Source: Asterias rubens
Lineage: Eukaryota; Echinodermata; Asteroidea; Forcipulatida; Asteriidae
Reading direction: 5' to 3'
NCBI RefSeq assembly: GCF_902459465.1
Contig: NC_047065.1
Coordinates: 2,910,309-2,974,308, forward strand
DNA length: 64,000 nt
The notes under the pieces were generated by a model. That model ran no database searches. It had not been told where the DNA came from and saw only the letters and a list, made by a program, of their open reading frames with translations. The position numbers were made by a program, and so were the translations under genes. Positions 25,001 to 33,290 of this stretch are shown in pieces (position 1 is the stretch's first letter; each line of letters starts with the position of its first letter).

Positions 25001-27795
25001 CCGACTACTTACGGTCGACAATAAATATCCAGTGTAATAGTCGTGGTATTCAACGCTCACAAAATGCGCAACGGAGATCAATTTCCCTCATCACACGCTA
25101 GGGATAGCGCAAGCCTGTGTCGCATATCAAACCACACGCCCGTTTATCCGACGTCACGATTTCACAAGGAACCAGTTTAACAATCCATTGAACAACAGAT
25201 GGCACTGTTGCCAGTAATGCCATTAGGATACATAATGCGGATATGTAAACAACTTTCTAGTTTAAGGACACATATCCCCAATGCAAATTTAACATCTATT
25301 AAATTGTTGCGGTACCCTCTGCTAAAACATAGGATTTGAACTGCCTCTTACTACTTGGCAGTCTCGGTGGTCTAGTTGGTAAGACACAGCTCTAGAATTG
25401 CAAAGGTCACTCGTCAATCACCCTTAAAGGCACTGGTGTTCATTATTGGTAATTACTCAAAATAATTGTTAGCATAAAAACTTTGTTGGTAACAAGCAAT
25501 AGAGAGCTGTTGATAATATAAAACATTGTGAGAAATGGCTCCCTCAGAAGTAAAGTAGTTTTTGAGAAAGAAGTAATTTTCCACTCATTTGATTTTGAGA
25601 TCTCGGATTTTGAATTTGAGGTCCCCAAAATCAAGCATCTGAAAGCACACAACTTTGTGTGACAAGGGTTTTTTTTCTTTCCATTATTATCTGATAACTT
25701 TGATGACCGATTGAGCTGAAATTTTCACAGGTTTGTTCTTTTTTGCATATGTTGAGATAGACCAAGTGAGAAGACTGGTCTTTGACAATTACCAATAGTG
25801 TCCAGTGTCTTTAAAGGTCACCCGTCAATCACCCTTAAATTAATGGATATAAAATGGTCAGAAGCCTAAAGCAGCGTTTGATAGTATAAAGCATTTTGAT
25901 GCCCCAAAATTTGAAGCGTTCTGTACTCCTTCTAGGGATTTTTCTTCCATTGTTGACATATTCTCTTCGGATTTTTGGCGATAACTCAAAAATCAAAACC
26001 ACCTTTTGAAATGAAAATTTTAGATGTTAGTTTTATTGTGTACATAGGATAGGATTAGACAAAAAACCAAAGTCGGGGAACGATTTTCGTCCAGCACTTT
26101 TGCATATAAAACATTTTTACTGAACAGATTTTGTGCTAATATAAGGTAGCAAAAAAATGAATTTGAATAGCATTTGACACATTTTGCATCACATTTTGCT
26201 CTGAAAACACTGAAAGTTATACATTTGTACACTGTCTTTAAACTTATAGTTTGTCATCCTGTCGATCTTTATTCCAGTACTCATCCCAACTTTCATGAGC
26301 TGTTGTTAGCCACCCTCTGGAGCTGTGTCGTCCACGAGTCTCCATTAGTCAGATCAGCCACCGCTAAAGTATTCGGTTCACTCGTCAAAGGTATCAATGA
26401 AGCGCTGGTATCCAGCAGGGTGGTTCCTGCTCTCATTACATTGTCGGGAGATCAGGATATGTAAGTACCTATTTTGTATATGATGCATAAGAATAAACTA
26501 TAAATAATAGTAAACTTGCGGATATAACCATGTACGGGCATGTATGCTTTATTTTTACATTGTAAATGAAATCTATAAAAATCAAGAGAAATTTTATAAT
26601 GATGGTTGATATCAATTTATTGCAGAAATGTTAAAATCTCCACCATTCCAGCATTTGGGACAATCTTAGAAAGCACATCTCAAAAAGAAGTAAGTTTGAA
26701 AGAACATTTTGCCCATATCAGAATTTTCAGTAACGTGTGTTCTTAATTTTAAATGATACACTTGTACATATTTTTTTATTTGTGTTTTTTTTGACTCATA
26801 ATCATATTATTGTTCCATTTTATAATTTTGTGATACTTTTATTCCACTGCATAAATAAACATTTTGATTGTTGTTTTCTTTGTTTAAATTGTTTATCTCA
26901 TACGACCATTTATTTTTATCTTGCAGCTGTTCTCAGTTTTTAATTCCTATATAGATGTTATAATATTTTGCTATTGTTTGAATTTCTTATAGTTGTCGAG
27001 CTTTGACTTTATTTCAAAGTTGTTGAGAGCTACTACCCAGTCACATGCCTTTTACTACTTGCAGTAAATAATTAGTAAACCAATAGAACTGCGTTTACTA
27101 TTGTATAGGGGCCATGCTATTGTTTGTTTTTTAATGTTCTTTTACAATAATGAACATTATGTTATAATATCATGATTGTTGTTTTCTTTGTTTAAATTGT
27201 TTATCTCATGCGACCATTTATTTTTATCTTGCAGCAGTCCTCAGTTTTTAATTTCTGTATAAAATAAATTTTGTTATATTTTGCATCTGCTATTGCTTGA
27301 ATTTCTTATGTTTGTCGTGCTTTGAAATTAGTTCATGCATTTTACTTTCAGTGAATATTTAGTGAACAAGTTGAACTGTGTTTATGTTTGTAGAGGGGCC
27401 TACAATGATCATATGCAATTGTTTGTTTTTTCAATGTTATGATGTACATTATAGCCAAATTAATTTTAATATAAACTGCACTAACTTCGGAAAGTCTTTA
27501 TTAATTGTCCATAATACAATTACTGTAGATTTAACCACCCAAGTATATTTTGCCTTTTTAGGTGAGGTTTGCGGTAATACCATGTGTAAATCTCTTTTGA
27601 GTTGTGTTGGTTCTGAAAAGAACCGGGAGTAGTCTTTTCAGAAACAACACTACTCAAAGAGATGTTCACATGGTGTTGTCGCAAACATCGCCTAATTATA
27701 CTCACACCCGGCAAAGTTTCATATCCTACTTACATTTTGTATGTGTATTATGAATGTTACTTAACTTTTGTAGTCTGTGAAACATTAATGTTTCA

Positions 27796-27828
<33 letters not shown>

Positions 27829-30113
27829 AAACACTGGTTTTGTATTTTGATTCTTTTAAAAAACTCTTCACTGTTTTTCATTTCATTTCATTTTCATTTA
27901 ATTTATTAATTTCACAGGCAAAAATTCAAGCACAGACAATAAGAACAGAAGAAAACAAAAAACAAGAACATACAATACAATAACAAAAAAAGCAGCACCC
28001 CTGAAGGATTTTTAAAAAAGTAAACTAAATTACTATCGAGTGTTCTAACTTAATATATGTACCTTACGGCTATTTTAATTATAAGGGTTATAACCTTTGC
28101 ATGTCTTTACAAAAAACATATTGTCTCGTTTTATTCTTTAAGCGTGTTTGATGTTGTAGAGTGCCTCGGGTTGGTTTTGCCTGAGGCGCTTAATAAATCT
28201 GATTCTTATTAATACTTTTTTAATGAATTTTCTTGGCGTATCTTCAGACTCTCGACAGAGTGTATTCCCAGTTCCAAACATTCCTAGATGATCCGGTTTA
28301 TAAAGAGGAATACAGACTCCTTGAAGAGGTCATCATAACCTTCGGCAAAGTCGGACCGAATGCTGAACCCAAATTCAGAGATGAATGTAAGTAGTGGTCG
28401 AGTCAGGGAGAGTGTTTATGATCGGGTGGAATAGTTGACAGCTTTTTGTTTCTACTTCTTTGAATTTGGGGGGCTAATCATCCTTACTCGCAGCTAAGAG
28501 CTGTATTGCGAAGGACGCGGCTACAACGTGTTCGAGAAGCAGGCATGCAAGGGCGCATTCAGCTGCCAGCCACATCAACCCATTATGACCACGAAGCACA
28601 GCCAAGATCGAAAGTGCTTGATTTTTTCCTGAGGGAGGAAAACCGGATAGTCTGGAAAACCCTCGTGGCACAGCAGAGAACCAACGCACAACTCAACTCA
28701 CATATGGCCCCGACCGGGAATCGAACCGGGGTCACCTTGGTGAGAGGCGAGGCCTTACGCACAAGCCAACCTTGTGGTGTGTCATGGCCGAGCGGTCTGG
28801 TCATGACACCTTTGTGGTGTCAATAAGGTACAGATGCAGGGCCAAAAAAATGAAAGATGCATGTCCACCATTTAACATTTATGTTTGTGGTAAATTTGTT
28901 TTTTTTTCAACGTTGAAGTCAAAGTTTAAATCGGATAGATAAAGATGAATTTGATGAGTTATTTGACTTTATTTTGTCCTCAGTTATGTTGCCTCGGTTT
29001 GCAGCTATAGCGTACACTAATAACAACACGACACATGAGAAGAGACGATCAACCATAGCTATGGCACTATTTAGCGCTTACAGTGCACTCTCCTGTTGCT
29101 GTATCCTTTATCTACAAACTTCCTTATCTTCTAGCAAAATGTTCCTTTAAGTTATATGCCATCTATTTTGTTGCGTCTTATGTAGTGTGTCATGGCCGAG
29201 TGCTTAAGAGAACCAAAGTCAAGTTCTGGTGGAGCCAACGGAGTGTGGGTTCGAATCCTGGGGAAAATTATTTTAATTTGTGCAAAACCTAATACTCGTT
29301 ATGTTTTGGAAGTTTGTCCCTTGACCCAATTATGACCTCAGTCATTTCTAATGACCTGATATGGGAGTCTATGCTACCGGGTCTGAGATGTCTACGCCAG
29401 GATCTTGAGGTCGTGTCGCCAGAGCACGAGGTCAGTTCTTTTGTTCTTTTGTTCTTTTACTTCATCCACCCAGTTCCACCTTTAGATGCCATGTTTCCAT
29501 TTTTTCTTTCTTAATCAAACAAGTTTATAACAAGTTATTAAATATTTTTTTGAGATATATTATCGTTATCATTATTATAATTAAATAAATTCTGTTTGAT
29601 ATCTTTGTTATTATTTGTTGATTGTGATTGATTTCCTTACAGGTTGTGGTTGGATCGATGATTAAAGAATTTGAAGCTAAACTTGGAGGGAAAGAAAGGT
29701 AAATATAAACTCTACGTTTGTCTGCATTCTGTCAGTTGACACATGTACATGCTGGACCTCAGCTCCAGCTTCAAAATTTAAAAATAAACTTGAATGTCAA
29801 TCAGCTGAGTTCTTTTCTATGTGGCTGGAGTGTCTCTCTGACAGATATGGCACACTACAAATGTCCATTATTATTATTTATTATTATTGCAAAAAAGGTT
29901 TATACAAAGTGTTTTCAACCTGATGGGGGTATTAATTCTGATGATTGTTTTTTTTTCAAAAGGTCATCGTCGGTGACCTCTAGTAGCAGTACAGCGTCCA
30001 GTGGGTTCACCAGCAGTCTACCGCACATGGATGACACAAGACGGACCATACTCAATAAGATTGGGGCTCAGAGAACTAAAGTAGCCAAAGTCTTTCACAC
30101 TCGCAAGAAGTAA
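10052..30113 (+). CDS. RELCH: RELCH: RAB11-binding, LisH, coiled-coil and HEAT-repeat protein
   Basis: Rebuilt from 26 phase-consistent GT-AG exons: 10052-10276, 10981-11116, 11349-11510, 12206-12264, 12870-12983, 14070-14273, 14790-14878, 15443-15583, 15903-16043, 16701-16878, 17571-17683, 18249-18411, 19261-19398, 20085-20249, 21302-21473, 22355-22514, 23261-23384, 24252-24300, 24572-24764, 26278-26460, 26626-26689, 28248-28386, 28984-29100, 29342-29430, 29643-29698, 29963-30113. They total 3525 bp, 1174 residues plus stop; human RELCH is about 1216. Seen: an acidic N-terminus; LisH at about residues 200-229 (LERRALNYLTNEFLLHHGY); then an acidic DFDDWDDVGLN stretch; charged coiled coil to about 330; HEAT-type helices from about 424 on; C-terminal KVFHTRKK. 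Known: RELCH joins RAB11 recycling endosomes to the trans-Golgi and works with OSBP in cholesterol transfer. The ATG has A at -3 and G at +4. Exon 11 and the exon 5 donor lie in local tandem duplications. Confidence 0.95.
10463..10580. mobile_element. 118 bp MITE in RELCH intron 1
   Basis: Near-perfect terminal inverted repeats of about 27 bp begin TTTCCGTATGGCGCCACC and end GGTGGCGCCATACGGAAA, with an AT-rich loop of about 65 bp between. No other copy seen in the window. Confidence 0.8.
11556..11760. repeat. dispersed repeat E fragment in RELCH intron 3
   Basis: It carries GGAGGCCTTGGTCTC, GCCCTTGGTCTTGGCC and TTTCCCTTTCAAAGG. Related blocks occur at 12718-12792, 19545-19690, 31465-31620, 46730-46850, 49397-49530 and 50560-50700. 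The unit pairs GGCACCAAGGCAATGACC with a GGCCT-rich inverse. Confidence 0.45.
12390..12660 (+). mobile_element. 3' end of a non-LTR retrotransposon (LINE) in RELCH intron 4
   Basis: The frame through 12500-12598 reads a basic segment KRPRGHPRSSWAQQLG, of the kind common at the C-terminal end of LINE reverse-transcriptase ORFs. A frameshifted continuation reads ARQTLAVSAIG, and the block ends in a short TTGATTGATTGAT tail. Only the tail end of the element remains. Family unassigned. Confidence 0.55.
12971..13640. repeat. about 189 bp tandem duplication across the RELCH exon 5 donor
   Basis: The unit starts in the last 13 coding bases of exon 5 (GAATGAAGAACAG, then the GTTAGTG donor) at 12971. 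It repeats at 13159 and 13349, each time as GAATGAAGAGCAG. The third copy is cut at 13361 by a family B MITE and resumes at about 13604 with AGGTTAGTGGACC. Each complete unit contains the hairpin arms GGCTGGCCACTGTT and AACAGTGGCCAGCC. Confidence 0.85.
13361..13604. mobile_element. MITE family B inside the tandem duplication
   Basis: GGGCCCAATTTCATAGAGC at the left and CTCTATGAAATTGGCCCC at the right; about 244 bp. It lies at the CAG of the third duplicate unit, with CAG on the left side and CAGG on the right, so a short target duplication is possible. Confidence 0.8.
13736..14035. mobile_element. MITE family A in RELCH intron 5
   Basis: The left end is degenerate (AAAAGGACACTTTC). The right end ACCAATGGTGTGCACTGCC is followed by TTTAA. 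It sits only 35 bp before exon 6, so it may supply part of the intron end. Confidence 0.65.
14291..14492. mobile_element. MITE family B in RELCH intron 6
   Basis: GGGCCAAGTTTCATAGGGC at the left, CTCTATGAAATTTCGCCC at the right, CTTAAGCA motifs inside both ends. It starts 17 bp after the exon 6 donor. Confidence 0.7.
15205..15380 (+). mobile_element. LINE 3' tail fragment in RELCH intron 7
   Basis: The sequence GGGGTCCCCACCTTTGGAAC onward reads like the W/FG-N-S-(I/L)-P segment near the C-terminus of LINE reverse transcriptases, and continues into an ATT-rich end with a (TTA)n run at 15362-15377. Very short, so the call is tentative. Confidence 0.4.
15610..15848. mobile_element. partial MITE remnants (families H and A') in RELCH intron 8
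   Basis: Positions 15617-15690 match the end of the family H element at 48903 (AGCTTTGCATG, TAAACTTGTGGGTA). Positions 15725-15848 match family A' (GAGGGAGTCATTTCCCACAATG, ACCAAACGTGTAC) and end at TTAA. Confidence 0.55.
16137..16530. repeat. two tandem copies of a 197 bp unit in RELCH intron 9
   Basis: CATATTCCTCTTCTAAGGAG begins copies at 16137 and 16334. They differ at only a few positions (CCCTCG/CCGTCG, TTTGTAATT/TTTCTAATT, ACGAGCAG/ACGATCAG), so the duplication is recent or homogenised. Confidence 0.9.
16904..17227. mobile_element. MITE family A in RELCH intron 10
   Basis: TTAA on both sides; left AGGGACTGGACACTATTGG, right AAAGGTGTCCAGCGCC. The core has GAGAGCTGTTGATAG and AACATTGTGAGAAACGG. 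Confidence 0.85.
17365..17570 (+). repeat. two upstream partial copies of RELCH exon 11 with GTTT microsatellites
   Basis: Copies at 17365 and 17466 repeat the acceptor-proximal part of exon 11, which itself starts at 17571. All three start with an AG acceptor and encode ELVPLIVSTVT. The two upstream copies share PHSDPNELFM and run into a (GTTT)n tract that ends in TTTGCAG, which serves as the next acceptor. The 17466-17570 unit is 105 bp, has no stop, and is in frame with exon 11. Confidence 0.9.
17779..17973. mobile_element. MITE family J in RELCH intron 11
   Basis: Long inverted termini: GGCCAAGTGACCAGCCGTCG at the left and CGACGGCTGGTCACTCGGCC at the right. Inside are paired TCCTAACTTAGGA and TCCTAAGTTAGGA blocks. 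Other copies lie at 36315-36499 and 51570-51727. Confidence 0.85.
18703..18871 (-). mobile_element. tRNA-derived SINE, family S2
   Basis: On the minus strand it reads GGTCAGGTTGGTGTAGTGG (A-box-like) and GGTTCAAATCC (B box), then the tail TGGGGTTTTCCTCCGACATC. Plus-strand relatives lie at 23522, 39530 and 39714. Confidence 0.7.
18895..19211 (+). mobile_element. tRNA-derived SINE, family S1
   Basis: Starts near GGTGGCATGGTTGGCTTGTG. It has a B box GGTTCGATTCC at about 18952 and a tRNA-unrelated body (TCTCTGCTGTGCCACAAGGG, CTTTCGATCTTGGCTGTGC, GCGTCCTTCGCAATTCAGC). A second copy is in reverse orientation at 28467-28790. Open frames in it are shadows. Confidence 0.8.
20270..20348. repeat. ATTC / ATTT microsatellite in RELCH intron 14
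   Basis: A 38 bp block of (ATTC)n followed by TTTATTTATATATTTATTT occurs twice in tandem, separated by AAAACCC. Confidence 0.85.
20380..21170 (+). mobile_element. LINE 3' end split by a family A MITE in RELCH intron 14
   Basis: Positions 20530-20610 read FLWNSLPVHICQASTLQCFK and then SLLKTL, the typical C-terminal end of CR1/jockey-type reverse-transcriptase ORFs. A MITE occupies 20612-21031. After it the LINE 3' tail resumes with GCGCTTAGAGGCTTTTTGCG and GGTGCTTTACAAATG near 21117-21155. The 5' part of the element is missing. Confidence 0.75.
20612..21031. mobile_element. MITE family A with duplicated right end
   Basis: TTAA then AGACCCTGGACACTATT at the left. The right terminus ACCAATAGTGTCCACTGCC appears twice (ending about 21000 and 21028), each followed by TTTAAAG, so the last 28 bp are tandemly duplicated. 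Confidence 0.8.
21748..21862. mobile_element. foldback element with a 64 bp palindrome in RELCH intron 15
   Basis: Positions 21772-21835 form two perfectly complementary 31-base arms (CTAACACGGTCGGCC...) around TT. Outside them GGTTTTCCTTTTAC pairs with GTAAAAGGAAAACC. Size and structure suggest a very short MITE. Confidence 0.85.
22699..23062. mobile_element. MITE family G split by a family B MITE in RELCH intron 16
   Basis: The left part TAGATGAGGTTTGCG, ACCATGTGGGAATCTC and right part GAGATTTTCAAATGGTG, CGCAAACCTCACCTAATTAT are inverse arms. The family B element interrupts near the centre. Other family G copies: 27558-27700 and 38952-39090. Confidence 0.8.
22766..23008. mobile_element. 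MITE family B nested in family G
   Basis: GGGCCCAATTTCATAGAGC and inverse CTCTATGAAATTGGGCCC termini; inner arms GCTTAGCATAAAATTTCTTC and GAAGAAATTTCATGCTAAGC. This is the best-preserved family B copy in the window. Confidence 0.9.
23522..24110 (+). mobile_element. S2 SINE split by a family A' MITE in RELCH intron 17
   Basis: SINE head GGTCAGGTTGGTGTAGTGG at 23537 runs to CGACTCCTAC. The tail (TTGTCAGTCCCTACCTG, CTAGGGTTTTCCTCCCACATC) resumes at 23968. The MITE between them has TTAA at both edges. Confidence 0.75.
23589..23967. mobile_element. MITE family A' with TTAA duplication
   Basis: TTAA plus AGGGAAGGTACACGTTTGG at the left and CCAAACGTGTACCCTCCCT plus TTAA at the right. It has the family A core (GAGAGCTGTTGATAGTATAA). 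A second complete copy is at 47252-47625. Confidence 0.9.
25361..25423 (+). mobile_element. head of a tRNA-derived SINE, family S3
   Basis: GCAGTCTCGGTGGTCTAGTT and GGTAAGACACAGCTC resemble a tRNA A box region and match, in reverse, the copy at 58060-58250. The rest is displaced by the following MITE, on whose other side the segment AGGTCACCCGTCAATCACCC is repeated. Confidence 0.6.
25424..25814. mobile_element. MITE family A in RELCH intron 19
   Basis: TTAA at both ends; left AGGCACTGGTGTTCATTATTGG (2 bp longer than usual), right ACCAATAGTGTCCAGTGTC. The 20 bp before its left end recur after its right end. Confidence 0.85.
26866..27480. repeat. tandem duplication of about 308 bp in RELCH intron 21
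   Basis: GATTGTTGTTTTCTTTG begins copies at 26866 and 27174. Both contain GACCATTTATTTTTATCTTG followed by CAGC, a pyrimidine-rich stretch with an acceptor-like AG. Copies have diverged by scattered substitutions and small indels. Confidence 0.8.
27558..27700. mobile_element. MITE family G in RELCH intron 21
   Basis: AGGTGAGGTTTGCGGTAATA at the left pairs with CGCAAACATCGCCT at the right. The centre has AAATCTCTTTTGAGTTGTG and its inverse ACTACTCAAAGAGATG. Confidence 0.8.
27798..28000. repeat. T-run and A-rich low-complexity DNA
   Basis: A run of about 25 T at 27799-27824, then CATTTCATTTCATTTTCATTT and an A-rich stretch. No gene. Confidence 0.7.
28467..28790 (-). mobile_element. tRNA-derived SINE, family S1, reverse copy in RELCH intron 22
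   Basis: The reverse complement matches 18895-19211 along its length, including the B box (seen here as GGAATCGAACC) and the end GGGGGGCTAATCATCC. A partial GTGTCATGGCCGAGCGG tRNA-like head of another family (S4) abuts it at 28780. Confidence 0.85.
29186..29265 (+). mobile_element. tRNA-like head of SINE family S4 in RELCH intron 23
   Basis: GTGTCATGGCCGAGTGCTTA resembles the start and A box of a Leu/Ser-type tRNA, and GGGTTCGAATCC is a B box. The complete family member is on the minus strand at 40291-40530. It ends soon after the B box. Confidence 0.6.
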
Positions 30114-30289
30114 AACATTGGTAAAAGAAGATGAACTTTAGTTTAGATTAGTCTTATTGTCACAGATATCTCATTTTAAAGTTTAGCTGAAAAATGAGAG
30201 TTCATTTCTATTAATTAAAGGTTGCCTTTTGGTGTGGGTTTTATTCGCTCCTTCTGAATCTTTTGTATAGACTCAACTGGCACAGGGGT
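30114..30289 (+). other. start of RELCH 3' UTR
   Basis: Downstream of the TAA stop. Without transcripts the poly(A) site cannot be placed; AATAAA-like sites occur at about 30826 and 32000. Confidence 0.5.
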
Positions 30290-30575
30290 TGTTCCCATTT
30301 TAGGAACAATGTTCCCATTTGTGGAACATTGTTCCAATTTTGGGTTCATTGTTCCCATTTGGGAACATTGTTCCCATTTGGGAACATTGTTCCCATTTAG
30401 TTCCTATTTAGGTACATTGTTCCCATTTGGGAACATTGTTCCAATTTTGGGTTCATTGTTCCCATTTGGGAACATTATTCCCATTTAGTTCCTACTTAGG
30501 TACATTGTTCCTATTTGGGAAAACTTTTCCTATTTGGGTTCCTATTTGGGAATTTTTTTCCTATTTGGGAACATT
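30290..30575. repeat. minisatellite with a self-complementary unit
   Basis: About a dozen variants of a roughly 19 bp unit, GTTCCCATTTGGGAACATT, some longer. The unit contains TTCCCATTTGGGAA, an inverted repeat. It lies in the likely RELCH 3' UTR or just past it. Confidence 0.9.
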
Positions 30576-31071
30576 ATGTTTCAATATTGATAATTTGCTT
30601 TAGTACAACACCTCAGCATAGCGTACTGACCACGCCCCAGTTCGTAATTGATTAGAAAACATCTTTTATACAACAATACATAGTTGCTTAGGTTTACCAG
30701 TACTATCAAAATCAAATTTTTGTATTAAAATATCATTCCCGTTTGTAAAAGAAAAGTTTACTGGTTTTGATGTCGGACTTTCCTAGATTAACAGTACTTT
30801 TAAAAAGAAACCAGAACCAGAGTTTAAAAATAAATGAAATTTGCTTCCCTTAAAAAAAGAAGCTCTTCCTTAATTTTCTTCATACATGTATCAGATGACA
30901 TGAATACACACCAAAATTAGCCCCTTTCACACGGAAGCAATTTAGCAAGGGTCCCTGCAATTTTACAAAAAGTACCTCGTGTGAAAGAACAACAATTTGT
31001 TTTCCTACTGTCCAAGATCTCGTGCAAAATCTTATCAGTTCAGTTTAGCCAGTTTACTGGTTACAGTACTG

Positions 31072-31310
31072 TGCCCAATTTGATAGAGCTGCTAAGCACA
31101 CAAATTTGCTTAGCATGAATTTCATCCTTGATAAAAACAGGATTACCAACCAAAATTTCCATTTGTTGCATATTGCTTGTTTAACTGCTGCAGCGCTGTT
31201 TGCTTATCCTGAAAATCATGTGGAAAATTGGTTGGTAATCATGTTTTTATCAAGGCAAAAATTCATGCTTAGCAAATTTGTGTGCTTAGCAGCTCTTTGA
31301 AGTTGGGCCC
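31072..31310. mobile_element. MITE family B between RELCH and PHAF1
   Basis: GTGCCCAATTTGATAGAGC left and CTCTTTGAAGTTGGGCCC right; long arms GATAAAAACAGGATTACC and GGTAATCATGTTTTTATC. Confidence 0.8.
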
Positions 31311-31435
31311 AGGACAATCCATTATGTAGGTGTCCACTGGCATGCACATACCATACTATGCTTTGTTTCCACCATTCTAAAATGGACAGTGGTACTGGAA
31401 CTCATTCTTTAAATCTCCCTTTTCCTGGGTTATTG

Positions 31436-31620
31436 TGTATGGTCCAGGCCTGTATGCTTCGTTTCTTGAAAGGGTAAGGGCACCAAGCCATTTTTCCCTT
31501 GTGAAGGGCACCCTACTAGGAAATTTTAAATTTCTACTGTAGAGCATTTCAAGGGCACCAAGGCAATGACCATGGGGCATGGAAGCAATTGCCTTCATTG
31601 CCTCCATGAAGTTTCATACC
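31436..31620. repeat. dispersed repeat E copy
   Basis: It begins near GTCCAGGCCTGTATGCTTCG and contains AAGGGTAAGGGCACC, GGGCACCAAGGCAATGACC and GCAATTGCCTTCATTGCCTCC. Its two ends are roughly inverse (CAGGCCTG...; ...CATACCTG). The most complete member of the repeat E group. Confidence 0.5.
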
Positions 31621-32399
31621 TGATGGTCAGATAGACAGTGGCACTGGAATTCATTCTTAAAATATCCCTTTTTCTGGGGTTATTGTGTATTTCTTTCTAG
31701 ACTTTTGACAGTGGTCAGCAGTTTCTTCCTTGTGTTTAGCAAAATTGTGGGTCAAAGGTCATTATGTAACCACTGGCGTTTATCTACATGTACATTGTTA
31801 TTGTTATTGTTATTCAGTACTCGGATAATGGCCAGGTCACGTGTGTGCTTTATATCTCATTCAGTTACTTACACATTGCCACTGCTTATCATATCTAAAT
31901 ATTTATACTGTATCATGAATATGAAATGAATATTCAAATAAGTCTATGAATATGAATTATTTAACATTTATAAAACTAGCCATGTTTTTTGTATTGCTTA
32001 ATAAAATGCTTTGCTCAGTGCATATAATTGATAACAAAAATCCATAATCTGATATAATTATGATAAAGTATTATATTGACATATCTTTAATTCAGTCAAC
32101 TATCACCAAATTGTATAAAAATGTAAAATTAAATATTCAAAAATAATGATTTGTATTGGTAAGTATAAACAAGCAACCACAAATATTTTCTGTTCTCAAT
32201 AATTTCTTTCCATTATGTCTTAGCTATTATTCTGTTTTAAGTGTGCAACAGAGGACATTATTTCATACTTTAGAAGTGAAGGGCTATTTCACCATTGGAA
32301 ACAAATTTCATATGACTGCATCAAGCCATTTGCGAGTTAAATTTGAATGATGTCTGGTACAATGACTTGCTTAGTTACGATGCACCCTTTACATTTGAA

Positions 32400-32588
32400 T
32401 TCCTCAGACTATCGAGACAGTTATTTGAGTGAGAAATTACCTCTTTCTCAAAAAATAAGCTACATCAGAGGGAGCCGTTTCTCACAATGTTTTATATATT
32501 ACCAACAGCTCTCCAGCGCTTGTTCAACAAGTAAGTTTTTATGCTAATAATTATTTTGAGTAATTACCGATAGTGTCGAGTGCCTTTA
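32400..32588. mobile_element. right half of a family A MITE
   Basis: It has GAGTGAGAAATTACCTCTTT, TCAGAGGGAGCCG, ACCGATAGTGTCGAGTGCC and TTAA. The left half is absent. Confidence 0.7.
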
Positions 32589-32886
32589 AGGGTTTTTTTT
32601 TGTTGCTTTTTAAAATTTTGCATAAGTTGCTGAAAAGCCCTTTTCATTTTAACAGCAATTCAAACTGGTTAGGATCCTTCATTTCTTTTTGTACGGACGT
32701 TGTTACAGATGATGTAAATGGTTTATCTTTCATACTGATCAGATTTTGTAGAAGATTATCTCCAGTTGTTAATCTGTGTATAATGTGATTCCAATGAGAG
32801 CAGGTATCTTATAGTCCACAAGCGAAAGTATCCCTAGCTAGCACAAACCCAGTTAGTCTTAGTAACAAATTCACCGAGTAGAAATT

Positions 32887-33290
32887 ATGTCCCACAGTGG
32901 AAATGTACCCATTCCCTCAGTGAAAATGAACCCATTCCTCCACTGGAAATTTACCCATTTCCTCAGTGGAAATGTACCCATTTCCACAGTAGAATTGTAC
33001 CCATTCCAGTGGAAATGTACCCATTCTCACAGCCAGCCCATTCCCAAATTGGACGGGTACCCATTCCCATAGTGGGAAATGTACCCATTCACAAATAGTG
33101 GAAATGTACCTATTCCTCCAGTGGAACTGTTCCCATGCCCATAGTGGAAATGTACCCATTCTTCCAGTGGAACTGTCCCCACTCCCAAATTGGACAGTAC
33201 CCATTCCTCCAGGGAAATATACCCATTCCTCCAGTGGAAATGTACCCAGGGGCCCATAGTGGAAGTGTACCCATTCCCAAATTGGACGTG
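32887..33290. repeat. minisatellite of about 24 bp units
   Basis: At least fifteen degenerate units built on CCCATTCCTCCAGTGGAAATG with TAC linkers. Three open frames (one plus, two minus strand) run through it because the unit is stop-poor. Their low-complexity peptides do not look like real proteins. Confidence 0.9.
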
